A stretch of 64,000 bases of DNA. Source: Streptomyces sp. CB09001 (GTDB taxonomy: Bacteria; Actinomycetota; Actinomycetes; Streptomycetales; Streptomycetaceae). Below the pieces are notes generated by a model. The model made no database searches. It saw only the letters and a list, made by a program, of their open reading frames with translations, and was not told where the DNA came from. Position numbers and translations under genes: made by a program. Of this stretch, positions 25,234 through 34,418 are shown piece by piece (position 1 is the first letter of the stretch; the number at the start of each line of letters is the position of its first letter). The stretch spans positions 248,001-312,000 of the forward strand of contig NZ_CP026730.1 in NCBI RefSeq assembly GCF_003369795.1, written 5' to 3'.

Positions 25234-26574
25234 TCAGGGACGGCATGCCGTGAGCAACGTCTCCACCTCCTCGGCCACCGCCAGGGCGAACCGGTCCAGG
25301 TCCGGCACCGCCTGCGCGTCGGCGACCAGGCCGTAGTGGACCTGTCCGCGGTACGTCGATACGGCCACCGCCAGGGAGTGGCCGCGGGCCAGCGGCGCCA
25401 GCGGGTAGACCTCGGTGAGCGGGTGCCCGCCCAGTCGCAGCCCGAGGCTGGGCAGCGGCACGCTGGTGACCAGGATGTCGAACCAGAGCCGGGCGGCCCC
25501 GGAGACCAGTGGCCCGCCGAGCCGGTGGCCGAGCGCGGGCACGTGGTCGGCGAGCAGGGCGACGGCTCCGGCGCCGCGGCCGGGCCCGGCGTCCTTGTTG
25601 CGGTCCATGGCGGCGCGGACCGCGCCGAGGCGGGAGAGCGGGTCGGGGTCGCCGACCGGGAGTCGCATCAGGTACCCGGAGAGCCGGTTGCCCGGCGGAT
25701 GGGCGGTGTGCGGCCGGCGTTTGGAGACGGGGATCAGGGCCCGGGGCGCGACGCCCTCGCTGCCGTCGCCGCGCTCGTCCAGCCAGCGGCGCAGGGCGCC
25801 GGCGACGACCGCGATCAGTACGTCGTTGACGGTGCCGCCGGTGGTCTTGCGGACGTGGTGCACGTCGTCGAGGTCGACGGCCACGCCCGCGGTCCGGCGG
25901 GTGCCGGAGGACGCGGCGGTGAGCGCGGGCGAGGAGCGCACGTCGAGGGTGGACAGCGCGGCCGCGGCACCGATGTCCAGGGCGCGTCCCGCGTCCGACA
26001 GGGCACCGCGCAGCCGGTCCGGCAGGGCGCGCACGTCCGGCAGGAGTCCGCGCGGCGGCTGCTCGGGGCGGGGCCGGGGGGCCGGCAGGTCCATCGGGTC
26101 GAGGACGCCCGCGGCGAGGGTCAGGGCGCGCAGACCGTCGGCCAGGGCGTGGTGGAACTTGAACAGCACGGCGAAGGACCCGCCGTCCGCGCCCGGCAGC
26201 ACGTGCGCCTCCCACGGGGGCCGGCCGCGCTCCAGGGGGCGTTCCATCAGGCGCCCGGCCCGGGCGTGGAAGTCCGTGGTCGGGTCGTGCAGCCGCACGT
26301 GGTCGAGCGGGTCGAAGCGGGGGGCGGGCTCGCGGGTCGCGCCGCCGAACGCGAACGGCCGGCGCAGGGTCAGCGGTGGCTGCCAGGTGTCCCGGATCCT
26401 CATCCGCAGTCCGGGCACGCCGGGGGCGCGGGCCGCGAGCAGGTCCGCCGCGTGGGCGCCCGCGGTGGGCGAGTCGGCCTCGAAGACGCCGAGCGCGCCC
26501 AGGTGCATGGGGTGCTCGGCGGACTCGATGTTCCAGAACGCCAGGTCGAGGGGAGCGAGCGGATCGGGAGTCAC
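25234..26574 (-). CDS. WS/DGAT-family acyltransferase
   Basis: 446 residues from the GTG at 26572-26574. The condensing motif HHALADG is at about 141-147, within FKFHHALADG, as in wax ester synthase/diacylglycerol acyltransferases. The N-terminal block PLDLAFWNIESAEHPMHLGALG and the later NDVLIAVVAGALRRWL are typical of the family. These enzymes use acyl-CoA to make triacylglycerol or wax esters, the storage lipids of Streptomyces. The family has many paralogues, so specificity is not assigned. A strong hairpin at 26697 lies between it and the GH92 gene upstream. Confidence 0.88.
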   Translation of the reverse strand: MTPDPLAPLDLAFWNIESAEHPMHLGALGVFEADSPTAGAHAADLLAARAPGVPGLRMRIRDTWQPPLTLRRPFAFGGATREPAPRFDPLDHVRLHDPTTDFHARAGRLMERPLERGRPPWEAHVLPGADGGSFAVLFKFHHALADGLRALTLAAGVLDPMDLPAPRPRPEQPPRGLLPDVRALPDRLRGALSDAGRALDIGAAAALSTLDVRSSPALTAASSGTRRTAGVAVDLDDVHHVRKTTGGTVNDVLIAVVAGALRRWLDERGDGSEGVAPRALIPVSKRRPHTAHPPGNRLSGYLMRLPVGDPDPLSRLGAVRAAMDRNKDAGPGRGAGAVALLADHVPALGHRLGGPLVSGAARLWFDILVTSVPLPSLGLRLGGHPLTEVYPLAPLARGHSLAVAVSTYRGQVHYGLVADAQAVPDLDRFALAVAEEVETLLTACRP

Positions 26575-26696
26575 GGGCTGGCCTCGCAAGGACGACGCAT
26601 GGGTGGCGGATGGACAACGGGTGGACAAGCAGTCAATCGCTCTCCGACGATTACGGTCAAGTACGATCAAGCTACGCACAGTTAACAGGAGATTAA

Positions 26697-26726
26697 AGTC
26701 CCGCCCCTTTCGGCAGGGGCGGGACT
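26697..26726 (-). terminator. Rho-independent terminator of the GH92 gene
   Basis: A perfect 12-base stem, AGTCCCGCCCCT (26697-26708) with AGGGGCGGGACT (26715-26726), closes a 6-base loop. On the minus strand it is followed by TTTAATC. It lies about 25 bases beyond the GH92 stop and would insulate the acyltransferase gene. Confidence 0.85.
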
Positions 26727-26751
26727 GCTGTGACTCATGGGGCGCCTGTGC

Positions 26752-29070
26752 TCACGTCAGCGGCGGCGGCACCGCCTCTGCCCCGGTACCCCACCCGGAC
26801 GGCTGCGGGCCGACCGTGAACGCGAGCGACCGCACGGAGCGCAGGGCGTCCGTCGTCAGCCACGTCCGGGGGTAGGCCGAGCCGTCGGTGCGGGCCGACT
26901 GGACGTACCGGTCGGTGTCCGAGGTGCCGGGGGCGGTGATCGTCAGGGCTCCGCGCGGGTAGTAGCGGCGGTCGAGGGTGAGGTCGACGCGGTCGAAGAC
27001 CGGGGTGGACAGGCCCCAGGTGTCGTAGCCGGGCTGGATCGGGAAGATCCCGATCGAGGACAGCACGTTCCAAGCGGACATGGTCCCGAGGTCGTCGTTT
27101 CCGGTCATACCGGTCGGCGTGTCGGTGAACAGGGTGAGCGCCGCGTGCACCACGTCGGTCGTCTTCCAGGGCTGCCCGGTCGACAGGTAGGTGTACGGGG
27201 CGATGAGGTCGGGCTCGTTCTGCGGGTTGTACTTGTCGGCGTTGTAGTAGTCGTACGGCCCGTTCACCCACACCTCGCGGGCGGTCTTCGCCGGGTCGGC
27301 GAGGAGCTGGTCGTAGGCGAAGAAGGAGTCGAGCCGCTCGTTCGCCGCCTCGGTGCCGCCGATGAGGTCGATCATGCCGGGCAGGTCCTGCGGCACCAGC
27401 CACTGGTACTGCCAGGACGTGCCCTCGTGGAAGCCCTCGCTCTGCGCCGGGTCGGCCGGCCCGGTGAAGGCGCCCTCGGCGTCGCGGGCGCGGAAGAAGC
27501 CGGTCGAGGGGTCGAAGACGTTGCGGTAGCTCTGGGCGCGCTCGGCGTACCGCTTCGCGTCCGCCTCATGGCCGAGGTCCCGGGCCATGCGGGAGAGCAT
27601 GGCGTCGGACAGGGCGTACTCCAGGGTGGCGGAGGCGCCGTGGTCGTAGTCGGAGTCGCCGGGCTTGGCGTGCGGGCGGCCCTTGACGTACGGCGCGAAG
27701 CCCTCGGCGAGGTACTCGCGGTTGGCCTCCCGGCCGACGGCCGGCGAGTCGGCCGGAGGGACCCCGTCGGCGTTCTTCTTGAGCGCCCGGTAGGCCTTCT
27801 CCTCCCAGCCGTGCAGCAGGCCCTGCTGGTAGGCGTTGGTGAGGAAGGGGGTCACCGGGTCGCCCGTCATGATGTTGGTCTCGACGGTGCCGTAGCCCCA
27901 CTTGGGCAGCCAGCCGCTCTCCTCGTCGATCTTGATGACGGAGATCGCCATGTCGCGGGCCTCGCGGGGCGCGAGCAGGGACAGGAGCTGCGACTGGGTG
28001 CGGTAGGTGTCCCACAGGGACCAGTTCTGGTAGTACGTGAAGCCCCTGGCGCGGTGGACCTCCTGGTCCCAGCCGGTGTAGCGGCCGTCGACGTCGCTGC
28101 CGACGTTGGGCGCGAGGAAGGACCGGTACAGGGAGGAGTAGAAAGTGCGGCGCAGGGTGTCGTCGCCACCCCGGACCTTGACGTCGTCCAGCCGCTGCTC
28201 CCAGGTGCGCTCGGCACCGCGGCGCACGGAGTCGAAGGAGTGCCCGCTCTCGGCGCGCAGGTTGAGCGCGGCGCCGCGCGCGTCCACGTAGGACAGGGCG
28301 GTGGTGGCCTCGACGGTGCGGTCCTTCGTGGTGTCGAAGCGGACGTAGGCGCCGTCGCCGCCGCTCTTCGCGCCCGCCGTCACGGTGCCGTCGTCCCAGG
28401 TGCCGTAGGAGGCGAAGGGCCGGTCGAAGCGGGTGATCGTGTAAACCGTGTACGGCTTCGTGTCCTGGCAGAAGCCGCTGCCGGTGATCGCGGTGCGCAC
28501 GGTGCGGCTGTCCAGCACCTCGACCTTGGTGCTGATGTTCCTGTGCAGCGACTGGCCGGCGTTGAGCAGCACGTTGGCCTTGTCGGTGGCCGGGAAGGTG
28601 TAGCGCTGCACGCCGGTGCGTTCGGTGGCGGTCAGCTCCGCGTCGACGCCGGAGTCGAGGCCGACCCGGTAGTAGCCGGGGCTCGCCTCCTCGTCGTCGT
28701 GGCTGAAGGAGGCGGCGTACTTCGCGTAGTCCGTCTCGGTGACGTCGCCGGTGGTGGGCAGCACCGGCAGGTCGCCGCCGAGGCCGCAGCCGACGCCGGA
28801 GAGGTGGACCAGGGAGAAGCCGCGGATGCGGGTGTCGGAGTGGTCGTAGCCGGTGTTGTGGCCGGTGTCCGGCGAGAACTGCACCATGCCGAAGGGCACG
28901 GCGGCGCCGGGGTAGGTGTTGCCCTCGTTCTCGGTCCCGATGAAGGGGTTCACGAGGTCGGTCAGGTGCTGGTCGGTCGTCGGGGCGGCCTGCGCCGCCG
29001 GGGCGGTGAGCAGCGCGGACGCTGCCACCACCCCGGCCACGCACAGCCGCAGACGCCGGGTGGCTCTCAT
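26752..29070 (-). CDS. Secreted GH92 alpha-mannosidase
   Basis: 772 residues with a Sec signal peptide (about 1-28, ending AAQAAP). The N-terminal beta-domain has the family opener NPFIGTENEGNTYPGA; the catalytic (alpha/alpha)6 domain has WQYQWLVPQDLPGM, TGNDDLGTMSAWNVLSSIG and PGYDTWGLSTP. The GNDD block holds the candidate catalytic carboxylates. GH92 enzymes are calcium-dependent inverting exo-alpha-mannosidases, cutting alpha-1,2/1,3/1,6 linkages of fungal or N-glycan mannans. It is followed upstream on the same strand by the GH2 gene (58 bases between), so both may be on one transcript. Works outside the cell, ahead of the uptake system at 15.6-20 kb. Confidence 0.93.
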   Translation of the reverse strand: MRATRRLRLCVAGVVAASALLTAPAAQAAPTTDQHLTDLVNPFIGTENEGNTYPGAAVPFGMVQFSPDTGHNTGYDHSDTRIRGFSLVHLSGVGCGLGGDLPVLPTTGDVTETDYAKYAASFSHDDEEASPGYYRVGLDSGVDAELTATERTGVQRYTFPATDKANVLLNAGQSLHRNISTKVEVLDSRTVRTAITGSGFCQDTKPYTVYTITRFDRPFASYGTWDDGTVTAGAKSGGDGAYVRFDTTKDRTVEATTALSYVDARGAALNLRAESGHSFDSVRRGAERTWEQRLDDVKVRGGDDTLRRTFYSSLYRSFLAPNVGSDVDGRYTGWDQEVHRARGFTYYQNWSLWDTYRTQSQLLSLLAPREARDMAISVIKIDEESGWLPKWGYGTVETNIMTGDPVTPFLTNAYQQGLLHGWEEKAYRALKKNADGVPPADSPAVGREANREYLAEGFAPYVKGRPHAKPGDSDYDHGASATLEYALSDAMLSRMARDLGHEADAKRYAERAQSYRNVFDPSTGFFRARDAEGAFTGPADPAQSEGFHEGTSWQYQWLVPQDLPGMIDLIGGTEAANERLDSFFAYDQLLADPAKTAREVWVNGPYDYYNADKYNPQNEPDLIAPYTYLSTGQPWKTTDVVHAALTLFTDTPTGMTGNDDLGTMSAWNVLSSIGIFPIQPGYDTWGLSTPVFDRVDLTLDRRYYPRGALTITAPGTSDTDRYVQSARTDGSAYPRTWLTTDALRSVRSLAFTVGPQPSGWGTGAEAVPPPLT

Positions 29071-29128
29071 GTGCCGTGACCTCCGGAAGGTCTGCTGTGT
29101 CGTGCGGTCGTTCCTCGAGTGAGCGTGA

Positions 29129-31747
29129 TCAGGCGGTGCAGCCCGCCGGGGTGGGCCGGGACGCGTCGTGGATGAGTGCCTCCTGGGCGGCCCTCACCCG
29201 CTCGACGTCCGGCTTGAGCACCTTGCGGTCGTACGTCGTCAGGCCGTTCAGCTCGCCCTCGACGTCCGAGATCTGGGTGTAGACGGCGCCGTTGCTGCCC
29301 CGGCAGACCAGGGCGCGCACCTCGTCGAGCTTGGTGAGGTAGTCGTCCGTGTACGTCTGCGGGTCGACGTCGACGTACGACTGCTGCACGGACCAGGCAT
29401 GGCCGGGCACCGCCAGGCCGAGGCCGCCGTACTCGCCGGTGACCAGGGCGCGTTCACCGTCCGGGGACGGCGGCAGGGCGGGGCTCGGATAGCCGTGCTC
29501 GTCCATGATGTCGCCGGCGCCGCCGTCGGCCCCGAGGTTCAGGCCCGACTGGTTGTTGACGAGCCGGGTCGGGTCCCAGGCCTTGGCCTGCGCCGCGACG
29601 CGGCCGATGTCGTACTGGCCCCAGCCCTCGTTGAAGGTGACCCACATGACGATCGACGGGTGGCTGACGTGTTCGTCGATCATCTCCTTCATCTCCCGCT
29701 CGTACTCGGCGCGGGCGGCGGTGGACGGGTTCTTCCCGGCGGTCATCGCGGGCATGTCCTGCCACACCATCAGGCCCAGCTTGTCGGCCCAGTAGAACCA
29801 GCGGTCCGGCTCGACCTTGATGTGCTTGCGCACCGAGTTGAAGCCGAGCTGCTTGTGCAGCCTGAGGTCGTACGCGAGGGCCTCGTCGGTGGGCGCGGTG
29901 TGCAGTCCGTCCGGCCAGAAACCCTGGTCGAGGGTGGCCATCAGGAAGGTCGGCTTCCCGTTGAGCATGGTGCGCGGGACGCCGTTCACCTTCTCGACGG
30001 CGATGGAGCGCATCCCGAAGTAGCTGTCGACCTGGTCGCGTCCGACGGTGACCTTGAGGTCGTAGAGGAACGGGTCGTCGGGCGACCACAGGCGCGGGTC
30101 GCGGATCTTCAGGGTCAGCGGCTCACCGGTGCGGCCGCTCACCGTGGCGACCTTGCGGTGCCCGGCGTACGCCGTGGCCTTGACCCGCACGCCGTCGCGC
30201 ACGCCCTTCGGCTCGACGGTGAGCGTGCTCGCCGCGCCGTCGACGTGCGGGGTGAGCTTCAGGGAGTCTACGTGGTCCCGGGCGACCGGCTCCATCCAGA
30301 CGGTCTGCCAGATGCCGGAGCTGGGCGTGTACCAGATGCCGCTCGGGTCCAGGCGCTGCTTGCCGAGCGGCGGGTTCTCGCCCTCCGCCGCGTCGGTCGG
30401 GTCGTAGACGCCGACGATCAGCTCCTGGGTGCGGCCGGGCTTGAGGGCCTCGGTGACGTCGGCGCTGAACTTGTCGTAACCGCCCTTGTGGTCGGCGACC
30501 TTGGTGCCGTTGACGTACACCTCGGACTGCCAGTCGACGGCGCCGAAGTTCAGCTGCAGCCGCTGGGAGGAGCCGATGTGCCAGTCGCGGGGCACGGTGA
30601 AGGTGCGGCGGTACCACATGCGGTCCTCGTGCCGCTGGATGCCGGAGAGCTGGGACTCCACCGGGTACGGGACGAGGATGCGCTCCTTCAGGTTCTCGCC
30701 GACCGGCGGCTGCTCACCCGCCTCGGCGGCGGCGAACTGCCAGCGGCCGTTGAGGTTCTGCCACTCGTCTCGGGTCAGCTGCGGGCGCGGGTACTCCGGG
30801 AGGGCGTTGTCCGGCCCGACCTCGTCGGCCCAGTCGGTGCGCAGCTCGTAGGTCGAGTCGTTGCCGCCGCTGCTCCAGAAGGCGTTGACAACGTTGCCTT
30901 CTGTGTCGGTAAGGCCGCCTTCGCCGTCGTAGCGGACGTCGGCGGCGCCGGGGGCGTCGCCGTTCTTGTTGCCGACGACGGGCTGGTCGAGGGCGACGAG
31001 CAGGGCGCTGGGGTCGGCGGGGTCCAGCTTGGTCTCGCCGAGCGGCCACGTGGCGCCGCCGATCACCGCTTCGAGGTGGTCGGTGAGACCGGCCGGGGGT
31101 GCGGCCAGCGGGCTCGCGAAGTCGAGCTTGAGGGTGCGGCCCGTGGACTGGACGGTGGTCGCCGTCGCACCGTTGTAGTCGAAGCCGTCGGGCAGGCGGA
31201 ACGCCGACTGCGGGATCGCCTCCTTGCTGCCGCCGGGCTCGGTCCAGCGCAGGTGGAGGTTGGAGCCGCCGTAGTGCTCGAAGTACTCCAGCTTGATGTC
31301 GTAGGACTGGCCGGCCGTCAGCTCGATGGGCTGGGCGGTCTGTTCGCGGTCCCAGTCGTCGACCCAGTGGTCGATGGCGAGCTGTCCGCCGACCCAGAGG
31401 CGGAAGCCGTTGTCGCCGATGATCGAGAAGGTGTGGGCGCCGGTCTTCTCCGGGACGAGCTTGCCGGTCCAGCGGACGTTCACGTCGTCCGACTGCCCGG
31501 TGGCGAAGGCGAGTCGCGGCTCCAGGGTGTTGAAGTCGACCTGCGGGTCGAAGCCGGTGGCCTTGAGCTCGTGGAAGTCGAAGGCGCCGGGGGCGGACTG
31601 GGTGTAGTACTCGCCCTTCAGGCCGTGGATCTCCGCGGTGTCGTCGGCGGCGGACGCGTTGGCGGCCGGCACGGCGGCGAGTCCCGCGACGCCGAGCGCG
31701 GCGGCCAGCAACAGGGCGAGTCTGTCTCTGAGTCGTTTGGTGCGCAC
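29129..31747 (-). CDS. Secreted GH2 glycosidase with N-terminal PA14 domain
   Basis: 872 residues, GTG start, signal peptide to about 33 (ending NASAAD). A PA14 carbohydrate-binding domain spans about 40-195 (GLKGEYYTQ..., IIGDNGFRLWVGGQL). The GH2 core then follows: sugar-binding jelly-roll from about 320 (LTRDEWQNLNGRWQFA), Ig-like domain, and the TIM barrel with acid/base Glu in FNEGWGQYD and nucleophile Glu in TGEYGG. It could be a beta-galactosidase, beta-mannosidase or beta-glucuronidase; the neighbours (GH92) favour glycan trimming. Two perfect palindromes at 31788-31812 lie just upstream of the start and suggest control by a LacI-type factor not encoded here. Confidence 0.9.
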   Translation of the reverse strand: MRTKRLRDRLALLLAAALGVAGLAAVPAANASAADDTAEIHGLKGEYYTQSAPGAFDFHELKATGFDPQVDFNTLEPRLAFATGQSDDVNVRWTGKLVPEKTGAHTFSIIGDNGFRLWVGGQLAIDHWVDDWDREQTAQPIELTAGQSYDIKLEYFEHYGGSNLHLRWTEPGGSKEAIPQSAFRLPDGFDYNGATATTVQSTGRTLKLDFASPLAAPPAGLTDHLEAVIGGATWPLGETKLDPADPSALLVALDQPVVGNKNGDAPGAADVRYDGEGGLTDTEGNVVNAFWSSGGNDSTYELRTDWADEVGPDNALPEYPRPQLTRDEWQNLNGRWQFAAAEAGEQPPVGENLKERILVPYPVESQLSGIQRHEDRMWYRRTFTVPRDWHIGSSQRLQLNFGAVDWQSEVYVNGTKVADHKGGYDKFSADVTEALKPGRTQELIVGVYDPTDAAEGENPPLGKQRLDPSGIWYTPSSGIWQTVWMEPVARDHVDSLKLTPHVDGAASTLTVEPKGVRDGVRVKATAYAGHRKVATVSGRTGEPLTLKIRDPRLWSPDDPFLYDLKVTVGRDQVDSYFGMRSIAVEKVNGVPRTMLNGKPTFLMATLDQGFWPDGLHTAPTDEALAYDLRLHKQLGFNSVRKHIKVEPDRWFYWADKLGLMVWQDMPAMTAGKNPSTAARAEYEREMKEMIDEHVSHPSIVMWVTFNEGWGQYDIGRVAAQAKAWDPTRLVNNQSGLNLGADGGAGDIMDEHGYPSPALPPSPDGERALVTGEYGGLGLAVPGHAWSVQQSYVDVDPQTYTDDYLTKLDEVRALVCRGSNGAVYTQISDVEGELNGLTTYDRKVLKPDVERVRAAQEALIHDASRPTPAGCTA

Positions 31748-31787
31748 TGACCCTCTCCTCGAGAACGGGTGGTGGCTGATGGCTCAG

Positions 31788-31812
31788 GACATCGATGTCA
31801 TACATCGATGTA
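31788..31812. promoter_or_regulatory. Tandem perfect 12-base palindromes upstream of the GH2 gene
   Basis: GACATCGATGTC (31788-31799) and TACATCGATGTA (31801-31812) share the core ACATCGATGT and are spaced 13 bases centre to centre. They lie about 40 bases upstream of the GH2 start. Two perfect palindromes with a CG centre are the form of LacI-type operators. The sequence differs from the CTAAAGCGCTTTAG boxes at 20.1 kb, so a different regulator is implied. Confidence 0.72.
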
Positions 31813-31872
31813 ACGGCAGCGGTGCAGAGGCATGACAACACGGATTCCGCTTGACGTCCAGGGACATGACAA

Positions 31873-31923
31873 CGGCCCCGGGATCAACGCGCGTATCACG
31901 GGTGTCGCGCGCTCCCGGGGCCG
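31873..31923 (-). terminator. Hairpin after the glgC gene
   Basis: An 11-base perfect stem, CGGCCCCGGGA (31873-31883) with TCCCGGGGCCG (31913-31923). The 29-base loop has its own GCGCG/CGCGC pairing. It lies 24 bases beyond the glgC stop and ahead of the GH2 promoter region, so it probably ends the glgC transcript. Confidence 0.65.
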
Positions 31924-31946
31924 CCGTCCGCCCGGCCGGCCGTGTC

Positions 31947-33167
31947 TCACGGCACCCGCTGCCCCTTGCCCAGCGCGATCACGCCGCCCTTGGAGACCGT
32001 GTACAACTCGCCGTCCCGCTGCGGGTTGACGCCGATCGTCGCGCCCGGCGGCACCTGGACGTTCTTGTCCAGCACCGCTCCGCGCACCACCGCGCCCCGG
32101 CCGATGTGCACGTTGTCGTGCAGCACCGAGCCCTGCACGACCGCGCCCGGGTCGACCACCACCCCCGGGGAGAGCACGGACCGGGTGACCTGACCCCGGA
32201 TCAGGCAGCCCGCGCTGATGATCGACTCGCTGGCGATGCCGCCGGCGTTGAAGCGGGCGGGCGAGAGCTGGGTGGAGTGGGTGTAGACCGGCCAGTCGCG
32301 GTTGTAGAGGTTGAACGCGGGCCGCTCGGCGATGAGGTCCATGTGGGCGTCGTAGTAGGCGTCCAGGGTGCCCACGTCCCGCCAGTAACCCTGGTCCCGG
32401 GAGGTCTCCCCCGGCACGTGGTTGGCGCTGAAGTCGTACAGCGCGGCCTCGCCCCGATCGGTGAGCCGGGGCAGGATCGAACCGCCCATGTCGTGCAGGG
32501 AGTTCGCGTCCTCGGCGTCCCGGTGCAGGGCCTCCACGAGGGCCTTGGTGGTGAAGACGTAGTTGCCCATCGACGCGAAGACGCACCCGGGGTCGTCGGC
32601 CAGGCCGGGAGGGTCGGCGGGCTTCTCCAGGAATCCTGTGACGGTCTGCCCGTCCGAGCCGGGCGTGATCACGCCGAAGGACGGCGACTCGGCGCGCGGG
32701 ACCCGTATCCCGGCGACGGTGACGCCCGCCCCGGACTCGATGTGCTGGGCGAGCATCTGGCGCGGGTCCATCCGGTACACGTGGTCGGCGCCGAACACCG
32801 CGACGTACTCGGGCTGTTCGTCGTGCACCAGGTTCAGGGACTGCAGGATCGCGTCGGCGCTGCCGAGAAACCAGCGCGGGCCGAGGCGCTGCTGGGCGGG
32901 GACCGGGGTGACGTAGTTGCCGAGCAGGCTGGACATCCGCCAGGTGGTGGTGATGTGCCGGTCCAGGGAGTGCGACTTGTACTGCGTCAGGACGCAGATC
33001 CGCAGGATGTCCCCGTTGACCAGGTTGGACAGCACGAAGTCGACGAGCCGGTAGGTGCCGCCGAAGGTGACCGCGGGTTTGGCGCGGTCCGCGGTCAGGG
33101 GCATCAGGCGCTTGCCCTCTCCGCCCGCCAGCACGATGCCGAGCACCGAAGGACCTCCACGACGCAT
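31947..33167 (-). CDS. glgC: Glucose-1-phosphate adenylyltransferase
   Basis: 406 residues from the ATG at 33165-33167 with GAGGGGAG upstream. It forms ADP-glucose from ATP and glucose-1-phosphate. The N-terminal nucleotidyltransferase domain has [24 protein letters not shown], and later [11 protein letters not shown] and SFGVI; a left-handed beta-helix follows from about 300 (hexapeptide repeats such as [14 protein letters not shown]). ADP-glucose feeds the maltose-1-phosphate synthase encoded just downstream-side (33218, same strand, 50 bases away), so the two form the usual actinobacterial pair leading to glycogen through GlgE. Confidence 0.95.
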   Translation of the reverse strand: MRRGGPSVLGIVLAGGEGKRLMPLTADRAKPAVTFGGTYRLVDFVLSNLVNGDILRICVLTQYKSHSLDRHITTTWRMSSLLGNYVTPVPAQQRLGPRWFLGSADAILQSLNLVHDEQPEYVAVFGADHVYRMDPRQMLAQHIESGAGVTVAGIRVPRAESPSFGVITPGSDGQTVTGFLEKPADPPGLADDPGCVFASMGNYVFTTKALVEALHRDAEDANSLHDMGGSILPRLTDRGEAALYDFSANHVPGETSRDQGYWRDVGTLDAYYDAHMDLIAERPAFNLYNRDWPVYTHSTQLSPARFNAGGIASESIISAGCLIRGQVTRSVLSPGVVVDPGAVVQGSVLHDNVHIGRGAVVRGAVLDKNVQVPPGATIGVNPQRDGELYTVSKGGVIALGKGQRVP

Positions 33168-33217
33168 GGCCGCTCCCCTCACCCTCGTTCACCCTCGGCC
33201 GCCCCGGGCGGGGCGGC

Positions 33218-34381
33218 TCAAGCCCGCTTGAGGATCTCCTCGTAGAGCCGGACCGTGCGGCGCGCGACCGCGTCCCAGCCGAACTCCTCCACCGCGCGCT
33301 CCCGGCCCGCCTCGCCCATCCGCCGGGCGGCCGCCGGATCGCCGAGGACGGAGTCCAGGGCGCGCGCGAGACCCGTCTCGAAGGCGTCGTCCGCACCGTC
33401 CTCCCTCGGGACGAGTACCCCCGTCACGCCGTCGGCCACGACCTCGGGGATGCCGCCCACCCGGGAGGCCACCACCGGGGTGCCGCAGGCCATCGCCTCC
33501 AGGTTGACGATGCCGAGGGGCTCGTAGACGGAAGGGCAGACGAAGACGGCCGCGTGGGTCAGGAGCTGGATCACCTCGGGGCGCGGCAGCATGCGCGGGA
33601 TCCAGTGCACGCCCTCGCGGGCGCGGCCGAGTTCGGCGAAGCGCTCGCGGAACTCCTGGTCGATCTCGGGGGTGTCCGGGGCGCCCGCACACAGCACCAC
33701 CTGAGCGGCCGGTTCGATGTCCCGTACCGCGCGCAGCAGATGGGGCACGCCCTTCTGACGGGTGATGCGGCCGACGAAGAGGACGTACGGGCGGGAGCGG
33801 TCCAGGCCGATCCTCTCCAGCACGTCGGTGCCGTGGTCGGGCCGGTAGAGCCGGGTGTCGATGCCGTTGTGCAGGACGTGGACCCGGGAGGCGTCGAGGT
33901 CCGGGTAGCAGCCGAGGATGTCCTCGCGCATGGCGCCGGAGACGGCGACCACGGCGTCGGCCGCCTCGAACGCGGTGCGCTCGGCCCAGCCGGACAGCGC
34001 GTAGCCGCCGCCGAGCTGCTCGGCCTTCCAGGGACGCAGGGGCTCCAGGGAGTGGGCCGTCACCACGTGCGGGACGCCGTACAGGAGCTTGGCGAGGTGG
34101 CCGCCCAGGTTGGCGTACCAGGTGTGGGAGTGCACCAGTTCGCGCCCTTCGAGGGCGGCGGTCATGGCGAGGTCCACGGAGAAGGTGCGCAGCGCGTCGT
34201 TGGCGCCGTCGAGCGCGGACCAGGGGCGGTGGCGCAGCACGCCGTCGCTGCGGCCCTCGCCCCAGCTGTGCACGTCCAGGTCGACGAGGCGGGCGAGCTC
34301 CCGGGCGAGGAACTCGACGTGGACTCCGGCACCGCCGTAGACGTCCGGCGGGAACTCACGGGTCAGCAGTCCCACGCGCAC
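33218..34381 (-). CDS. GT4 glycogen/maltose-1-phosphate synthase
   Basis: 387 residues, GTG start with GGGAGG upstream. GT-B fold: N-terminal MRVGLLTREFPPDVYGGAGVHVEFL, acceptor-side HSHTWYANLGGHLAK, and C-terminal donor-site VFVGRITRQKG and CPSVYEPLGIVNLEAMACG (E-x7-E). In mycobacteria the orthologue (GlgM, formerly GlgA) mainly joins ADP-glucose to glucose-1-phosphate to give alpha-maltose-1-phosphate for the GlgE pathway; here the same linkage to glgC suggests the same function, though plain glycogen synthase activity is also reported for the group. Transcribed with, and ahead of, glgC. Confidence 0.9.
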   Translation of the reverse strand: MRVGLLTREFPPDVYGGAGVHVEFLARELARLVDLDVHSWGEGRSDGVLRHRPWSALDGANDALRTFSVDLAMTAALEGRELVHSHTWYANLGGHLAKLLYGVPHVVTAHSLEPLRPWKAEQLGGGYALSGWAERTAFEAADAVVAVSGAMREDILGCYPDLDASRVHVLHNGIDTRLYRPDHGTDVLERIGLDRSRPYVLFVGRITRQKGVPHLLRAVRDIEPAAQVVLCAGAPDTPEIDQEFRERFAELGRAREGVHWIPRMLPRPEVIQLLTHAAVFVCPSVYEPLGIVNLEAMACGTPVVASRVGGIPEVVADGVTGVLVPREDGADDAFETGLARALDSVLGDPAAARRMGEAGRERAVEEFGWDAVARRTVRLYEEILKRA

Positions 34382-34418
34382 CCGGAACCTCCCGTCTCGG
34401 CGGCTGGTTCCCTCATGG

